Source of the DNA: CFX5 sp023384495
GTDB taxonomy: Bacteria > Chloroflexota > Anaerolineae > Caldilineales > Caldilineaceae
Reading direction: 5' to 3'
NCBI GenBank assembly: GCA_048499455.1
Contig: JASNZV010000022.1
Coordinates: forward strand, 62,001 to 126,000
Length of the DNA stretch: 64,000 nucleotides
Below the pieces are notes generated by a model. That model was not told the origin of the DNA and did not search any database. It saw nothing but the letters and a program-made list of their open reading frames with translations. A program made the position numbers and the translations under genes. This document shows positions 49,771 to 58,898 of the stretch, one piece after another (position 1 is the stretch's first letter; each line of letters starts with the position of its first letter).

Positions 49771-51048
49771 TCAGTAGGGCGGCGTTTCACCGCCGGTCAG
49801 CTCGTCTACCTGGCCGCGGATGATGGCGATGGCCTCCTCTTCGGTGAGCAGGTGTTGCCCGCCTGCCTGCTGGCGGGCAAGCTCGGTGACAAAGGCCTTG
49901 ACAAAGAGGCGGCGATGGCTGATGTCGAGGAAGACATCGCGCGCCACATTGGCCAGAATGGCGGCATTGGCGTATTGTACCTGGCGATCCAGCGTCACAT
50001 CAAACGCCATTTCGTAAATGGGAATGAGCTTCTCGCCAATCGCCAACATCAGATCGTTCTCGGCCAGGTCCAGATGCTCCAGGTCGATCTGGGGGCTGAA
50101 GTGGTTGGTGTGTGAGAAACGGCCCGGCGCGCGCACCCGCTGTTGCAGGGCCGGGTAGCGAGGCGCGATGTCGTTGATAAACTGGGGCGGCACGGCATAG
50201 ACAAACATGGCGCCGGGCAACTCATCGCGGCAGCGGTCGATGACCTCGCGCAGGTTGTCGGTTGCCAGCTTCTCGGCCTTGCCCCCGATGCTCGCCATGC
50301 GGTCCACCTCATCGAAGAGCAGGATCAGCCCGCTAAACGAGAGGGCGCGGATGGTCTGCGCCAGCGAGCGCAACATGGCGAAGGCGTTGGTGCGGGTGAT
50401 CTTGCCCGTCACCCCCACCTCGCGCAGCAAGACTGTGTCGGCGGGGGTGGTCACCTCGCCCGTGAGCCAGCGGGTGAGCGCGTCGCGCCGTTCGTCCTGG
50501 CCGCGGAGGGTCGCATCCAGATAGGCGAGGATGGCGTTTTTGTAGGCCAGGTTGTCGATGGCCGACGCTTCCAGCGTGTCCACCAGGCCGCGGTAGTTGG
50601 GGTGGTTGAGCGCGTCCAGCGTCAGCTCGTCGCCGACCATGCGCGCCAGCGCGCCTTCCAATAAGATGGGCAGCCCCTTTTGGTCGGAAATGGCTTCATC
50701 GGTCTCATGCCAGATCAGGTTCTGCGCCACGGCGGCATAGACCAGGCGCTGGTCATTGTACGGAGTCTCGACCGGGCTGAGGTCGACCTTGACCACGGCA
50801 AAGCCGCGGTTCCAGGCCAGATCGCGCAGGCAATAGAGAAAGTGCGACTTGCCGCTGCCATAGTCGCCCACCACCATCTTGTAGGCGGCGCCGCCATCCT
50901 GCAAATAGGACGAAAGATAGAACTTGTCCAGCGCGTCGAGCAGCGAGTGATTGCCCACGTTGAAATAGTGGACGCCGCGTGAGGGCGGCGCGCCGGCGCT
51001 GCCCAGCACTTCGACAATATGGCGGGCAAGCGTGGGCGTCAGCGCCAT
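49771..51048 (-). CDS. BrxD-like (DUF2791) ATPase
   Basis: A 425-residue AAA+-type ATPase with Walker A GDYGSGKSHF at about 61-70 and Walker B LILLFDEVDRM near residue 245. It has the typical NVGNHSLLDALDKFYLSSYL segment before the P-loop and FVYAVPPQFINDIAPRYPAL as a sensor/arginine-finger-like region. The family is the BREX ATP-binding protein BrxD (DUF2791), best known from type 2 BREX. No PglX methylase or PglZ phosphatase gene is present in the window. It probably assembles with its tandem paralogue encoded next door. Confidence 0.85.
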   Translation of the reverse strand: MALTPTLARHIVEVLGSAGAPPSRGVHYFNVGNHSLLDALDKFYLSSYLQDGGAAYKMVVGDYGSGKSHFLYCLRDLAWNRGFAVVKVDLSPVETPYNDQRLVYAAVAQNLIWHETDEAISDQKGLPILLEGALARMVGDELTLDALNHPNYRGLVDTLEASAIDNLAYKNAILAYLDATLRGQDERRDALTRWLTGEVTTPADTVLLREVGVTGKITRTNAFAMLRSLAQTIRALSFSGLILLFDEVDRMASIGGKAEKLATDNLREVIDRCRDELPGAMFVYAVPPQFINDIAPRYPALQQRVRAPGRFSHTNHFSPQIDLEHLDLAENDLMLAIGEKLIPIYEMAFDVTLDRQVQYANAAILANVARDVFLDISHRRLFVKAFVTELARQQAGGQHLLTEEEAIAIIRGQVDELTGGETPPY

Positions 51049-51128
51049 GAGAAGGGGCCTCGATACCGGTGATTTTTTACAGCGTTTCCATTCGTCGTCA
51101 TCTTGCGCTCACCTCTTGGCCTCTTGGG

Positions 51129-52001
51129 TTATCCCTCCACCTCGAACGTGATGTCGGCGTAATAGTCGCCATCCAGGGGGCCGTTGGGCAGCCAAATGCT
51201 GCGCATGGCCGAGTCGGCCTGGCTCTTGGTGGCGCCGCCGAGTCGCAGGCGGTGGCGCTGGCCGTTGACTGTAGCCGTAGGCGCAGCCTGGGCCAGAACC
51301 AGGTCGCGCACAAAGAGCGGGCGTTCGTAGTCGCGGAAGGTGCTGCGCGAGGGCGCATTCCAGAAGCGAGCCGACTGGCGGTTGAGCACCAGTTTGCTGT
51401 AGGTCTCGACAATGTTGATGCGACCACCGGCGGGGCGGCGCCCGCTGCGCTCGGTGCGCTCATCCAGCAGTTGCTGCCACGCCTGCAAGAGTTCGCCCAC
51501 AAAGGAGGGCGTATCCAGTTGGCGTTCGACGATGATCTTGCGCTGCGTGTCGTAGGCTTTGAGCAGCGCGTCAATCGAGAGGGGCAGCGGGCGGGTCAGC
51601 GGCTCTTTGCCGTAGAGCCATTGCGCCTTGCGTGCGCCCATGTCGATGTTCAACACCAGCGCATCGACCACCAGGGTGGGCGGGCGGCCTTCGACTGTTT
51701 GGCCGCGGCGTTCGAAGGCGGCTTTGAGCTCGCGGGCAAAGTCAAAGGCAAGGTCGTCCAACGCCTGTTGGGTGGCGGCGGCAAAGGCGGCGACGGCGTC
51801 GTGCAGGGCCGGTTCTTCTACGCCGGCGCCGGCCTGCTGGAGTTTGACCAGGGCCTTTTGCATGGCCAGCGCGTCGAGCGTGTCACCGCCGGCTAGCCGT
51901 GCAGCCTGCGCCAGCGCAGAGGTGGCGCCGCGCAGCGCCTTGAACTGAGGCTCCAGCACCGTCTGGGCCGCCTGAAGTTGGGCGAGAAGTTCCGGGTTCA
52001 T
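51129..52001 (-). CDS. unknown protein heading the DUF2791/helicase operon
   Basis: A 290-residue protein that I do not recognise. The first ~130 residues are Ala/Leu/Gln-rich and probably helical or coiled-coil (ELLAQLQAAQTVLEPQFKAL, LDALAMQKALVKLQQAGAG). The C-terminal half is more polar with beta-type strands (GPLDGDYYADITFEVEG). It has no signal peptide and no catalytic motif that I can point to. It is the first gene behind the operon promoter, 80 bp before the first DUF2791 ATPase. It may be a scaffold or sensor of the system. Confidence 0.75.
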   Translation of the reverse strand: MNPELLAQLQAAQTVLEPQFKALRGATSALAQAARLAGGDTLDALAMQKALVKLQQAGAGVEEPALHDAVAAFAAATQQALDDLAFDFARELKAAFERRGQTVEGRPPTLVVDALVLNIDMGARKAQWLYGKEPLTRPLPLSIDALLKAYDTQRKIIVERQLDTPSFVGELLQAWQQLLDERTERSGRRPAGGRINIVETYSKLVLNRQSARFWNAPSRSTFRDYERPLFVRDLVLAQAAPTATVNGQRHRLRLGGATKSQADSAMRSIWLPNGPLDGDYYADITFEVEG

Positions 52002-52041
52002 GTGCGTCAGTCGCTTCCGTGGTTGGTATGCAATGTGTAGC

Positions 52042-52083
52042 TTGATCGGATCAAAATTATAACCTTTGTGCTGAAATGGTCAA
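52042..52083 (-). promoter_or_regulatory. promoter plus start-site palindrome of the defence-like operon
   Basis: On the minus strand TTGACC (52078-52083) and a perfect TATAAT (52056-52061) are separated by 16 bp. The palindrome TTGATC-G-GATCAA (52042-52054) covers the predicted transcription start, as expected for a repressor site. About 48 nt of leader precede the ATG at 52001. Confidence 0.7.
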
Positions 52084-52125
52084 GCGGTGGCGGCGCCCGA
52101 GGGCGCAACGCTGCTGGGGCCGCCG

Positions 52126-53787
52126 TCAGGGCCGGGCCGGCGCGGCGTTGAAGATGCGCGCGAGGATCTCGGCGCGCTCTTCGGGCGTGGCCCAGCGGGG
52201 CTGGGCGTAGCCCTCCAGCACGCCGGTGAGGATTTCGGTGCTGATGAGCCGGCCATCATAGATGGCGTGCCGGGCATAGAGTTGGGTGCGCGTCTCCCAA
52301 CTCCACATCTGGTCGAAGAAGAAATTGCCTAGCCCATAACTGATGATGCCCGGCCCGCCGGCGTCGAGATGGCCATACGGCTCCTGCGCCTGGGGCACAT
52401 GGCTCTGCACACCGGTGACGATGTGGGCGCCGGCCGCGCGCATCTCGCGAAACTCTTGCACTTGCGCCGGCGTGGGCCAAGCGTTGTAGGTCTCTTCGAA
52501 CTGGAACTCCACGGAAACCACGTCCACCTCTTGGGCCAGGGCGCGCACCCGTTCGAGGATCATCTCCTTGTTGTCATAGTAATAGCAGGCGCCGGGCTCA
52601 TCCTCGGTGGCCCAGGCGCTGGCCGGCCAATAGGCCAGCACGGCCAGAAAAGCAAACGAGTTGCCGTTGTGCTGCCAGAGGAGGGGGGCACAGGCCTCCT
52701 CGACATTGAGCCCGCTGCCATAGATGGCGATGTTGTTGTCGCGATAGAACTGGAGCGAACGCCGCGCGCCTTCGCGGCCAAAGTCGTTGACATGGTTGCC
52801 GCTGAGACCCACAATGTCCGTCCCAATCGCCTCGAGCGCCGCCCAATACGAAGTGTGGCTACAGAGGATCAGGTTGTTCTCGGTGTTGTTGACCACGCAG
52901 TCGTCCAGAAAGGGAACCTCGTTGCTGACGTGGGTGATGTCGGCGGCGGCGAGGGTGGCTGAGATGACTGCGGCGGGGTAGAGCGCGCCCATGCGCTCCA
53001 TGCGGGCGGCGGTGGCGCGCGACATGGCGGTGACGCCGGTCATGACGAGCGTGGTGAGGCGGCCTGGCGCGCGGTTGGTGTAGGGCCCCACTTCGGGTTG
53101 GACAAGGGGGGCGATCAGTGTTGCGCCCCCGCCCTCAATGGTAAGGCTCACGGCCAGCGGGTAGCGCGCCGGCTCCAGTTGGTTGCTGAGCACGTTGACG
53201 CCATCCACCGCCAACACCTTGAAGCGGGGGTCGAGACGGTCAAAGGGCATAATGCCCACGGCGCCGGGCGTTGCCTCCAGCGCGGGCAAAAGGGCATCGA
53301 CGATGACCACCTGTGCGGCGGTCGGCCCCCATAGGGTCCCCAACAGGTCGGCGGCGTCGGGCGTCACCAGCAGGGGGCCTTCACCCCGCCAGCGCGCCTG
53401 TAGATCAGCCAAGGGGATGTCATCCGCCAGCGTTGCAAAGGGGACGACCGGCGCAAAGAAGCGTTCCATAATGCGGACGCTGTTGGCGCCTACCGGGGCC
53501 GGCGCGATGACCACGCTGGCGTTTTCGGGCCGGTCGAGCAGATAGAGCGGCGCCCGGCCCGCGGTTGTCTCGAGATGGGGAGTGGCGTTGAGCGTAGCCA
53601 GAAAGCGGCGGGTCAGGTTGGCGGGGACGTCGGGCGCTATCCCCACGGTGATGGGCGCGAGGCCCTCGTCCGCACGCAGACGGGTGTCTTGGATGGTGAA
53701 AGAGCAGCCGGTCAAAGAGAAGACTGTGGCGACAGTGATAATCGTGATGATAAAGAGGAGAAATACTTTCTTGATTTGATCCATCAT
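52126..53787 (-). CDS. CapA-like lipoprotein
   Basis: A 553-residue lipoprotein with a membrane signal (KKVFLLFIITIITVATVFSL) and lipobox Cys28 (SLTGC). The first ~220 residues resemble a degenerate solute-binding fold (ITVGIAPDVPANLTRRFLA). The rest matches the CapA/PgsA metallophosphatase-like family: SNEVPFLDDC, LSGNHVNDFGREGARRSLQF, IVTGVQSHVPQAQEP and GIISYGLGNFFFDQ. The usual GD of the first motif reads TGVTAMSR, so one metal ligand appears to be missing. The family acts in capsule or poly-gamma-glutamate formation, but this member may be non-catalytic. I prefer ATG 53787 to a TTG at 53829. Confidence 0.82.
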   Translation of the reverse strand: MMDQIKKVFLLFIITIITVATVFSLTGCSFTIQDTRLRADEGLAPITVGIAPDVPANLTRRFLATLNATPHLETTAGRAPLYLLDRPENASVVIAPAPVGANSVRIMERFFAPVVPFATLADDIPLADLQARWRGEGPLLVTPDAADLLGTLWGPTAAQVVIVDALLPALEATPGAVGIMPFDRLDPRFKVLAVDGVNVLSNQLEPARYPLAVSLTIEGGGATLIAPLVQPEVGPYTNRAPGRLTTLVMTGVTAMSRATAARMERMGALYPAAVISATLAAADITHVSNEVPFLDDCVVNNTENNLILCSHTSYWAALEAIGTDIVGLSGNHVNDFGREGARRSLQFYRDNNIAIYGSGLNVEEACAPLLWQHNGNSFAFLAVLAYWPASAWATEDEPGACYYYDNKEMILERVRALAQEVDVVSVEFQFEETYNAWPTPAQVQEFREMRAAGAHIVTGVQSHVPQAQEPYGHLDAGGPGIISYGLGNFFFDQMWSWETRTQLYARHAIYDGRLISTEILTGVLEGYAQPRWATPEERAEILARIFNAAPARP

Positions 53788-53984
53788 CTGATTTGATTCC
53801 GTAATGCCGTCATCCGGGAGGTTCGACAACCATTGCGCTGTGGCCGCACGGCTTGTTCGCTGAGCTATGTGCGCAACGCCCTCCGGCCCTTTACAGGACC
53901 AGACGGCATTTTACCACAGCAAGGGCAGCATGCCGTATAGGCGCTGGTTCGTGAAAGTGCGTCGCACCTGAGCGACAAAACGAA

Positions 53985-54012
53985 GAGACCCGGCTCGTTG
54001 CAGCCGGGTCTC
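53985..54012 (-). terminator. Rho-independent-type terminator after the C25 peptidase gene
   Basis: GAGACCCGGCT (53985-53995) pairs perfectly with AGCCGGGTCTC (54002-54012) around a 6-nt loop. On the minus strand a T-rich stretch (TTCGTTTTGTC) follows, suiting termination of the peptidase transcript before the CapA gene. The remainder of 53788-54197 holds another GC-rich hairpin near 54066-54091 and no gene. Confidence 0.65.
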
Positions 54013-54130
54013 CAGGGGAGAGGTGAGGGGCTGGGGCCGCCGAACGGCTCCGGTGCGTTGGGGAACCCCCGCCGCCGGGCGACGGGGGCTGAGAGGCTAG
54101 ATACACGACGGTGCAAATATAGAGACAGTT

Positions 54131-54186
54131 GTAGTAGCGACTTTAGTCGCTCGTGTGGGCGGCAAAGCGACTAAAGTCGCTACTAC
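54131..54186. repeat. 21-bp perfect inverted repeat (GTAGTAGCGACTTTAGTCGCT)
   Basis: Arms at 54131-54151 and 54166-54186 are perfect complements around a 14-nt loop, and each arm is itself nearly palindromic. It looks like a REP/MITE-type interspersed element; it lies just after the peptidase stop codon. Confidence 0.75.
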
Positions 54187-54197
54187 GGATGCTTTCG

Positions 54198-57100
54198 TCA
54201 CTTGCTTACCACCGGCAGGAAGAGCTGGTGCGAGTCACTTGCGCTGGTTGTGTCGCCCACGAGGGCGAACTCGGTAAGGTGGTCCGCCGTGCAGGCGACT
54301 TGGTTGCCCGCCGGATCCACCTGCGAGTTGATGGGCTGCCACTGGCCGTTCTCATCCAGGTACTGGCAGCGCAGCGTTGATTCGTCGATACCTTTCTCGG
54401 CCAGTTCCTCGTCGGTGTAGCCAAGGGTCAGGGTGTAGGCCCCGTCGAACTCGGTCACCTGTTCCACATTGCCTTCGCTGTTGGTCTCGGTGAAGGCGTC
54501 GATGGCGAAGTGGCGCAGACCCTGCACGCCCTGGCCCAGCGGCTGGCTGGGGCTGGTGAGCACGTTGTAGAAGAGGTCGGTCGCCACGCGCACCGAGCCG
54601 TCGCCAAAGGCCATCTCGAACTGGCTCGGCGCATGTTCTACCTTACCGCCAGTTTCCGGTGTCACCTTGCCCTGCGCATCGGCCGCGCCCAGCAGAGCGC
54701 CCGTGCCATCGGGGTTGATGGCCGACAGTTCGATGGGCGTGTCCGGGTCCACATCGTTGATAAAGTCGAGCAGCGCCTGGCCGTCCACCACTTCGCCGCG
54801 GGCCACGGGGTTGCCGTCTTGCAGGGCGGTGATGGTGGCGCCGTGGACCGGGTACTCCACCTGCCACTGTTTCGGGTTGACCGTCAACACGTTGTAGACG
54901 TACCACGGGAAGACGATCTGGTAGGGGTGCTTGGTCCACATCTTCATGGAGGGGTCGCCAAAGACGTGGTAGAGGATCACGTTGGTTGTGGCGGCGTCGT
55001 TGCTGACGCTGCCGGCGGTCTGCGCCTGCCCCACCTGACTGACCATGTAAGCCTTGCCATAGTTGAGAATGTCGCCCAGCCGCTGGATCGAGCTATTGGG
55101 GCCATAGTTCGGCACCACATTGGGGAAGGTGGCGTCAAAGAGGCCGCGGGCAAGGGCGCTGTTGGCCCAGGTGGGGCTGTTGCGCGTGTCGCCGATGACG
55201 CCCACCGCACCGCCTTCCATGCGCAGGATGCGTTCGGCCCAGTAGACGCCGTTGACCGTGGTGTTGTAGTTCCAATCTTGCAGCGCCGGGTTGAGCGTCT
55301 CGTTGTCGAAGAGGCCGCTGGCGCAGTTGATGCTGTAGATCACCGGGGTGCGGTTGCCGTTGCTGAGGCTGTTCAGGTGGCTGGTGCTAAAGCTGGGGCC
55401 ACCCCATCCGCTAGGGCCACCGTGACCGCGATGCATCATCAGGAAGCGACCTGCATTGATAGCGTTGACGATCTCCGTGCTGCTGCCGCTCCACGGGTAG
55501 CCGGAAGTGGCGCGCAGGTCGGGCGGCAGCAGGGCGCCGTTGTAGTAGCGGTTGGGCACGGTGCTGCGGATCGCACTGTTGTAATAGCTCGAGTTGTTTG
55601 GGTTGTTGTGATAGGCCGTGCTGGTGTTGTAAATGCGCTCGACAGCGTAACCGGTCGCCTGCAACGCATTGCGCACCAGCTCCGACGTCTCGATAAAGCT
55701 GCGCGAGGCTGTACCATCCTGCACCACATCGGGGCGGCAGCACTGGAAGTAGGAGGCGAGGCTCACGTTGCTGTAGAAGGCCGGCTGGAAGGGCGGCAGG
55801 TTTTCATAGTTGATGATCTTGTTGATCACCGTCTGTGCCTGCTCCAGCGTATCGACCGGGATGCGACCGTAGGCCAGGTCGGGCGCCAGGTCACCGGGGG
55901 TCATCAACGAGTAGTCCAGGTCGGTGCCGGCGCTGTCGCCGTACATGGTGGTGCGGTAGAAGGGGGGGATGAACTCGGCGTCGCCCAGCAGCAGCAGGTA
56001 GGAGGGGCGCACCAGACAGTTGTTGTAGCGGTTGCGCACCGTGTCGCGGATCTGCGCCGCGGTTGTGCCGGCCAGACCGGCGCCGTTGCCCGTGTTGATC
56101 ACCACGGTAGAGAGGCCACGGCTCACCTTCCAGTTGCGCAGCGCATCGGCCGCCGGGCGGAAGGTGGGGTCGGTGATGATGAGATATTCGTGCCCCCAGC
56201 AGATCGATGGGGCGATGATCTCGCCAAACGGGTACTCAAAGAGGGCCCGGTGGTTGAGCGCCTGGGCGTAGATGCCGTCAAAGCTGCGCTCAAATGGATT
56301 GGCAATCACGCTCCGGGGCAGGAATCCCTCTTCGCCCCCTTCAAATACCAACTCGAACTCCACCGATTTGAAGGTGGTCAACAATTTGGTCTTGGGGTTG
56401 TACTGGCCGCCCGCCACGTTGATCTGCACCATTTTGAGGTCACGCATGCTGCCCATGCGTTCGATGGTGACGATCTCGCGCGGGAAATTGGCGTCGGTGT
56501 CGTAGGCCTCTTCGTCCTTGCTGAAGGGTGGGTCCTCAAAGGTTTCGGGCGGCAGTTCGCCCTCTTCCTGACCCACCGGCACATCGACGGCGGGTTCCTG
56601 GGCCGGCCAGAGATCGACGGTGTATTCTTCACCGGGGATGACGCGCAGCCCGGCCAGCCTGACCTCGGCGCCGTGTGGCACACCGATCATGCGGCGCACA
56701 ACCGGCACATCGGGCAGACCAGGCGTGTTGCCGTAGACATCTACACCGGGCAGGATGTGTTGCACATATTCGACGCCATCGGGGCCTTTGACGTTGATCA
56801 ACTGCGGTTCGGGCAGGCCAAAGTTGGCCTCAAAGCGCTCGTTGTTCGACGTACCGAGCATGACCGTGATGGGAACTGACACCTCAAAAGACGGCGCTTC
56901 GGGCAGCGGGAAGGTCTCGCTGCTGGTGTGGGGGGCGAAGTAAAGGTCGTCGATGGACTCGCTGAGGAGCGTGTCGCCATAGTCCAGGGTTAAGGTGACG
57001 ATACGCCCTTGCGGGTCGTGGAGGCCGAGGAAGGTCTGGTACGGTTCGGGTACGACTGCGCGCGCCACGCAGATGACCTGCCCGGCGGCGTCATACGCGA

Positions 57101-58754
57101 CCAGCGCGCCGATGTGCCCCTGCTCTTCGCCGTTGCCCATCCAGAAGCCAACGTGGGTCTTGGGCTGGTCGAACCAGAAGGTCATGGGGACGCCGGCGCT
57201 GGTGTTGGGTGAGACGGCGTTGTTGGTGGCGACATTGGGCGTAGAACGCGCTTTGGTCGGGTCCGCTTCGCGGTCGGCGTAGGTAATGACACGGGTATCG
57301 TCACCAGCGTAGAAATTCAGCCCATAGGTGGCGGCATAGTGGTCGCCGATGACGGCGGCGTCGGGCAGGTCGTCAAAATCGACCAACGCCGGGGCCGGGA
57401 TCTCACGGTGGTGGCGCAGCGGCGTGCAGGGCTGCGGGCGTTCGCTGCACTGTTCCAACCCAAAGACCACGGCGTTGACAAAGAGGGCGCGGCCCTCCTC
57501 GGTCATGGCCTGGGGATAGCCGTTGAAGCCCCATAACTGGTGGCAGCGCTGGGCAATGAGTGGGTGGTGGGTGCTGCTGCCCGGCTCGGTACCCAGCACC
57601 GTGACACCGGCGACCGGGTCGGGCAGGTGGATGCCTACCTCAGCGGTGGCCGGGTCATAGAGCTTGAGCGGCGCGGCCAGCAGGCCGGTGAGGTTGTTGG
57701 GATGTTGGTAGTAGCTCAGCGAGGGAGCGCCCACCACCGAATCTTGGCTGCCGTGCCAGCCGTTGGGCCAGCCGATGCGCAGCCCCAGTTTGCCAAAGAA
57801 GGCATAGCCGCCCTCGCCGATGCCCATGACTTTGCTGCTGCCGGCAATGTGTTCGGCCTGGCCGGGGGCGTTGCCCCAGTTGCTGAGATAGCCGGTATCG
57901 TCGCCGATGAGGGCGAGATCGAAGCGGCCAAAGTCGGTGGCCAGCACGTTGTCGAGCGCCACCGGCGTCACCGAAAAGCCCTGCGATTCGAGGAAACCTT
58001 TGTAGTCGGCGATGATGGTTTCGGGGGTCTTGGCCGTGTGGACATAGGCGATGTTGCCGGAGAGGGTCGCCTGGGCGCGGCGGGGAGCGCGGGCGTCGAG
58101 CGTCTCATCCAGGCCGAGCGTACCCGCCAGGTAGGCCGTCACATCGTGCGGCGGCTCGGTGGAGGCCAGGCCGAAGAAGAACGAGCTGTCGCCCCCACCG
58201 GCGCGGCTGCCCACGCAGACGGGCGGGTCGAACATAAAAGTGAGCGTGTCGCCGGTGAGGTCGGCGGCGGCGGGGCGGACATTGCCCAGGCCGCCCTTGA
58301 CGATGACGAACACGTCATCGGGCTTCTGGTCGCCGTTGTAATCGAGCGGGGTGATGGGGCCAAAGTCGATGCGCAGGTTGGTTACGCAGGACGCGGCGGT
58401 GACGCCCACGGCCTGGCGCAGATCGACGCGATAGAGATAGGCGTGGAGTCCCGCGCCGGGTGTGCCTGCTTCGCCCACGGGCCACGTGCGCGACTGCAAA
58501 AAGGCGGAACCGGAGGCTCCGGGGGGTGTAAAGTAGTCAGCAAGGTCGCTGACGGTGATGGTGCAGTCGGCGTCGAAAATACAGTTGATGTCGGGGGCGC
58601 TCACATCCACAATGCTAAGTGCGGCGGCCGGTGCGCTGGCCGGCGCCGCAGCCAGTGGCTGTGGTGTCAGGACGTGTGAAAGCAACAGCGCACACACGAT
58701 AGCCAGGAACGCCGAACGGTGAAACAATCGGCGCCACGAAGAGTGAATCATCAT
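54198..58754 (-). CDS. gingipain-type (C25) cysteine peptidase, secreted
   Basis: A 1518-residue secreted protein. The signal peptide is SAFLAIVCALLLSHVLTPQPLAAA. A long N-terminal region with no clear assignment (about 40-730) includes a segment that may be a glutamine-amidotransferase-like or GATase fold (TPETIIADYKGFLESQGFSV). The C25 region begins near GHEYLIITDPTFRPAADALR. The catalytic pair is His1111 in MMHRGHGGP and Cys1144 in SINCASGLF; a His-Cys spacing of 33 residues is the same as in gingipain RgpB as I recall it. A C-terminal beta region ends in SDSHQLFLPVVSK. The start is ATG 58754 with AGGAG just before it; 58751 is equally possible. Confidence 0.85.
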   Translation of the reverse strand: MMIHSSWRRLFHRSAFLAIVCALLLSHVLTPQPLAAAPASAPAAALSIVDVSAPDINCIFDADCTITVSDLADYFTPPGASGSAFLQSRTWPVGEAGTPGAGLHAYLYRVDLRQAVGVTAASCVTNLRIDFGPITPLDYNGDQKPDDVFVIVKGGLGNVRPAAADLTGDTLTFMFDPPVCVGSRAGGGDSSFFFGLASTEPPHDVTAYLAGTLGLDETLDARAPRRAQATLSGNIAYVHTAKTPETIIADYKGFLESQGFSVTPVALDNVLATDFGRFDLALIGDDTGYLSNWGNAPGQAEHIAGSSKVMGIGEGGYAFFGKLGLRIGWPNGWHGSQDSVVGAPSLSYYQHPNNLTGLLAAPLKLYDPATAEVGIHLPDPVAGVTVLGTEPGSSTHHPLIAQRCHQLWGFNGYPQAMTEEGRALFVNAVVFGLEQCSERPQPCTPLRHHREIPAPALVDFDDLPDAAVIGDHYAATYGLNFYAGDDTRVITYADREADPTKARSTPNVATNNAVSPNTSAGVPMTFWFDQPKTHVGFWMGNGEEQGHIGALVAYDAAGQVICVARAVVPEPYQTFLGLHDPQGRIVTLTLDYGDTLLSESIDDLYFAPHTSSETFPLPEAPSFEVSVPITVMLGTSNNERFEANFGLPEPQLINVKGPDGVEYVQHILPGVDVYGNTPGLPDVPVVRRMIGVPHGAEVRLAGLRVIPGEEYTVDLWPAQEPAVDVPVGQEEGELPPETFEDPPFSKDEEAYDTDANFPREIVTIERMGSMRDLKMVQINVAGGQYNPKTKLLTTFKSVEFELVFEGGEEGFLPRSVIANPFERSFDGIYAQALNHRALFEYPFGEIIAPSICWGHEYLIITDPTFRPAADALRNWKVSRGLSTVVINTGNGAGLAGTTAAQIRDTVRNRYNNCLVRPSYLLLLGDAEFIPPFYRTTMYGDSAGTDLDYSLMTPGDLAPDLAYGRIPVDTLEQAQTVINKIINYENLPPFQPAFYSNVSLASYFQCCRPDVVQDGTASRSFIETSELVRNALQATGYAVERIYNTSTAYHNNPNNSSYYNSAIRSTVPNRYYNGALLPPDLRATSGYPWSGSSTEIVNAINAGRFLMMHRGHGGPSGWGGPSFSTSHLNSLSNGNRTPVIYSINCASGLFDNETLNPALQDWNYNTTVNGVYWAERILRMEGGAVGVIGDTRNSPTWANSALARGLFDATFPNVVPNYGPNSSIQRLGDILNYGKAYMVSQVGQAQTAGSVSNDAATTNVILYHVFGDPSMKMWTKHPYQIVFPWYVYNVLTVNPKQWQVEYPVHGATITALQDGNPVARGEVVDGQALLDFINDVDPDTPIELSAINPDGTGALLGAADAQGKVTPETGGKVEHAPSQFEMAFGDGSVRVATDLFYNVLTSPSQPLGQGVQGLRHFAIDAFTETNSEGNVEQVTEFDGAYTLTLGYTDEELAEKGIDESTLRCQYLDENGQWQPINSQVDPAGNQVACTADHLTEFALVGDTTSASDSHQLFLPVVSK

Positions 58755-58898
58755 CGCTCCTATCCTTTCTTGGGAATCAGGGGGAATTTCTGCGTCTGTG
58801 GGGACGATGGAGAGTGCAACTGCGCCCAGTGTAGCAGAGTGGCAATGGGGGGGCGATGATCCGTGGCACAGAGACGGTGTGGTTAAGATCACAAGGAT

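Noticed and set aside
44464..52001. Complete type 2 BREX system
   Set aside because: PglX, PglZ, PglW and PglY genes are not present; only BrxD-like ATPases and an Lhr-like helicase match.
54066..54091. GC-rich hairpin near 54066 as a riboswitch or structured RNA
   Set aside because: It is only a short GC stem without any motif of a known riboswitch class.
54510..56879. Long plus-strand open frame antisense to the C25 peptidase
   Set aside because: It is rich in Gly, Ala, Val, Arg and His as expected of an antisense shadow of a GC-rich gene, and contains no recognisable domain.
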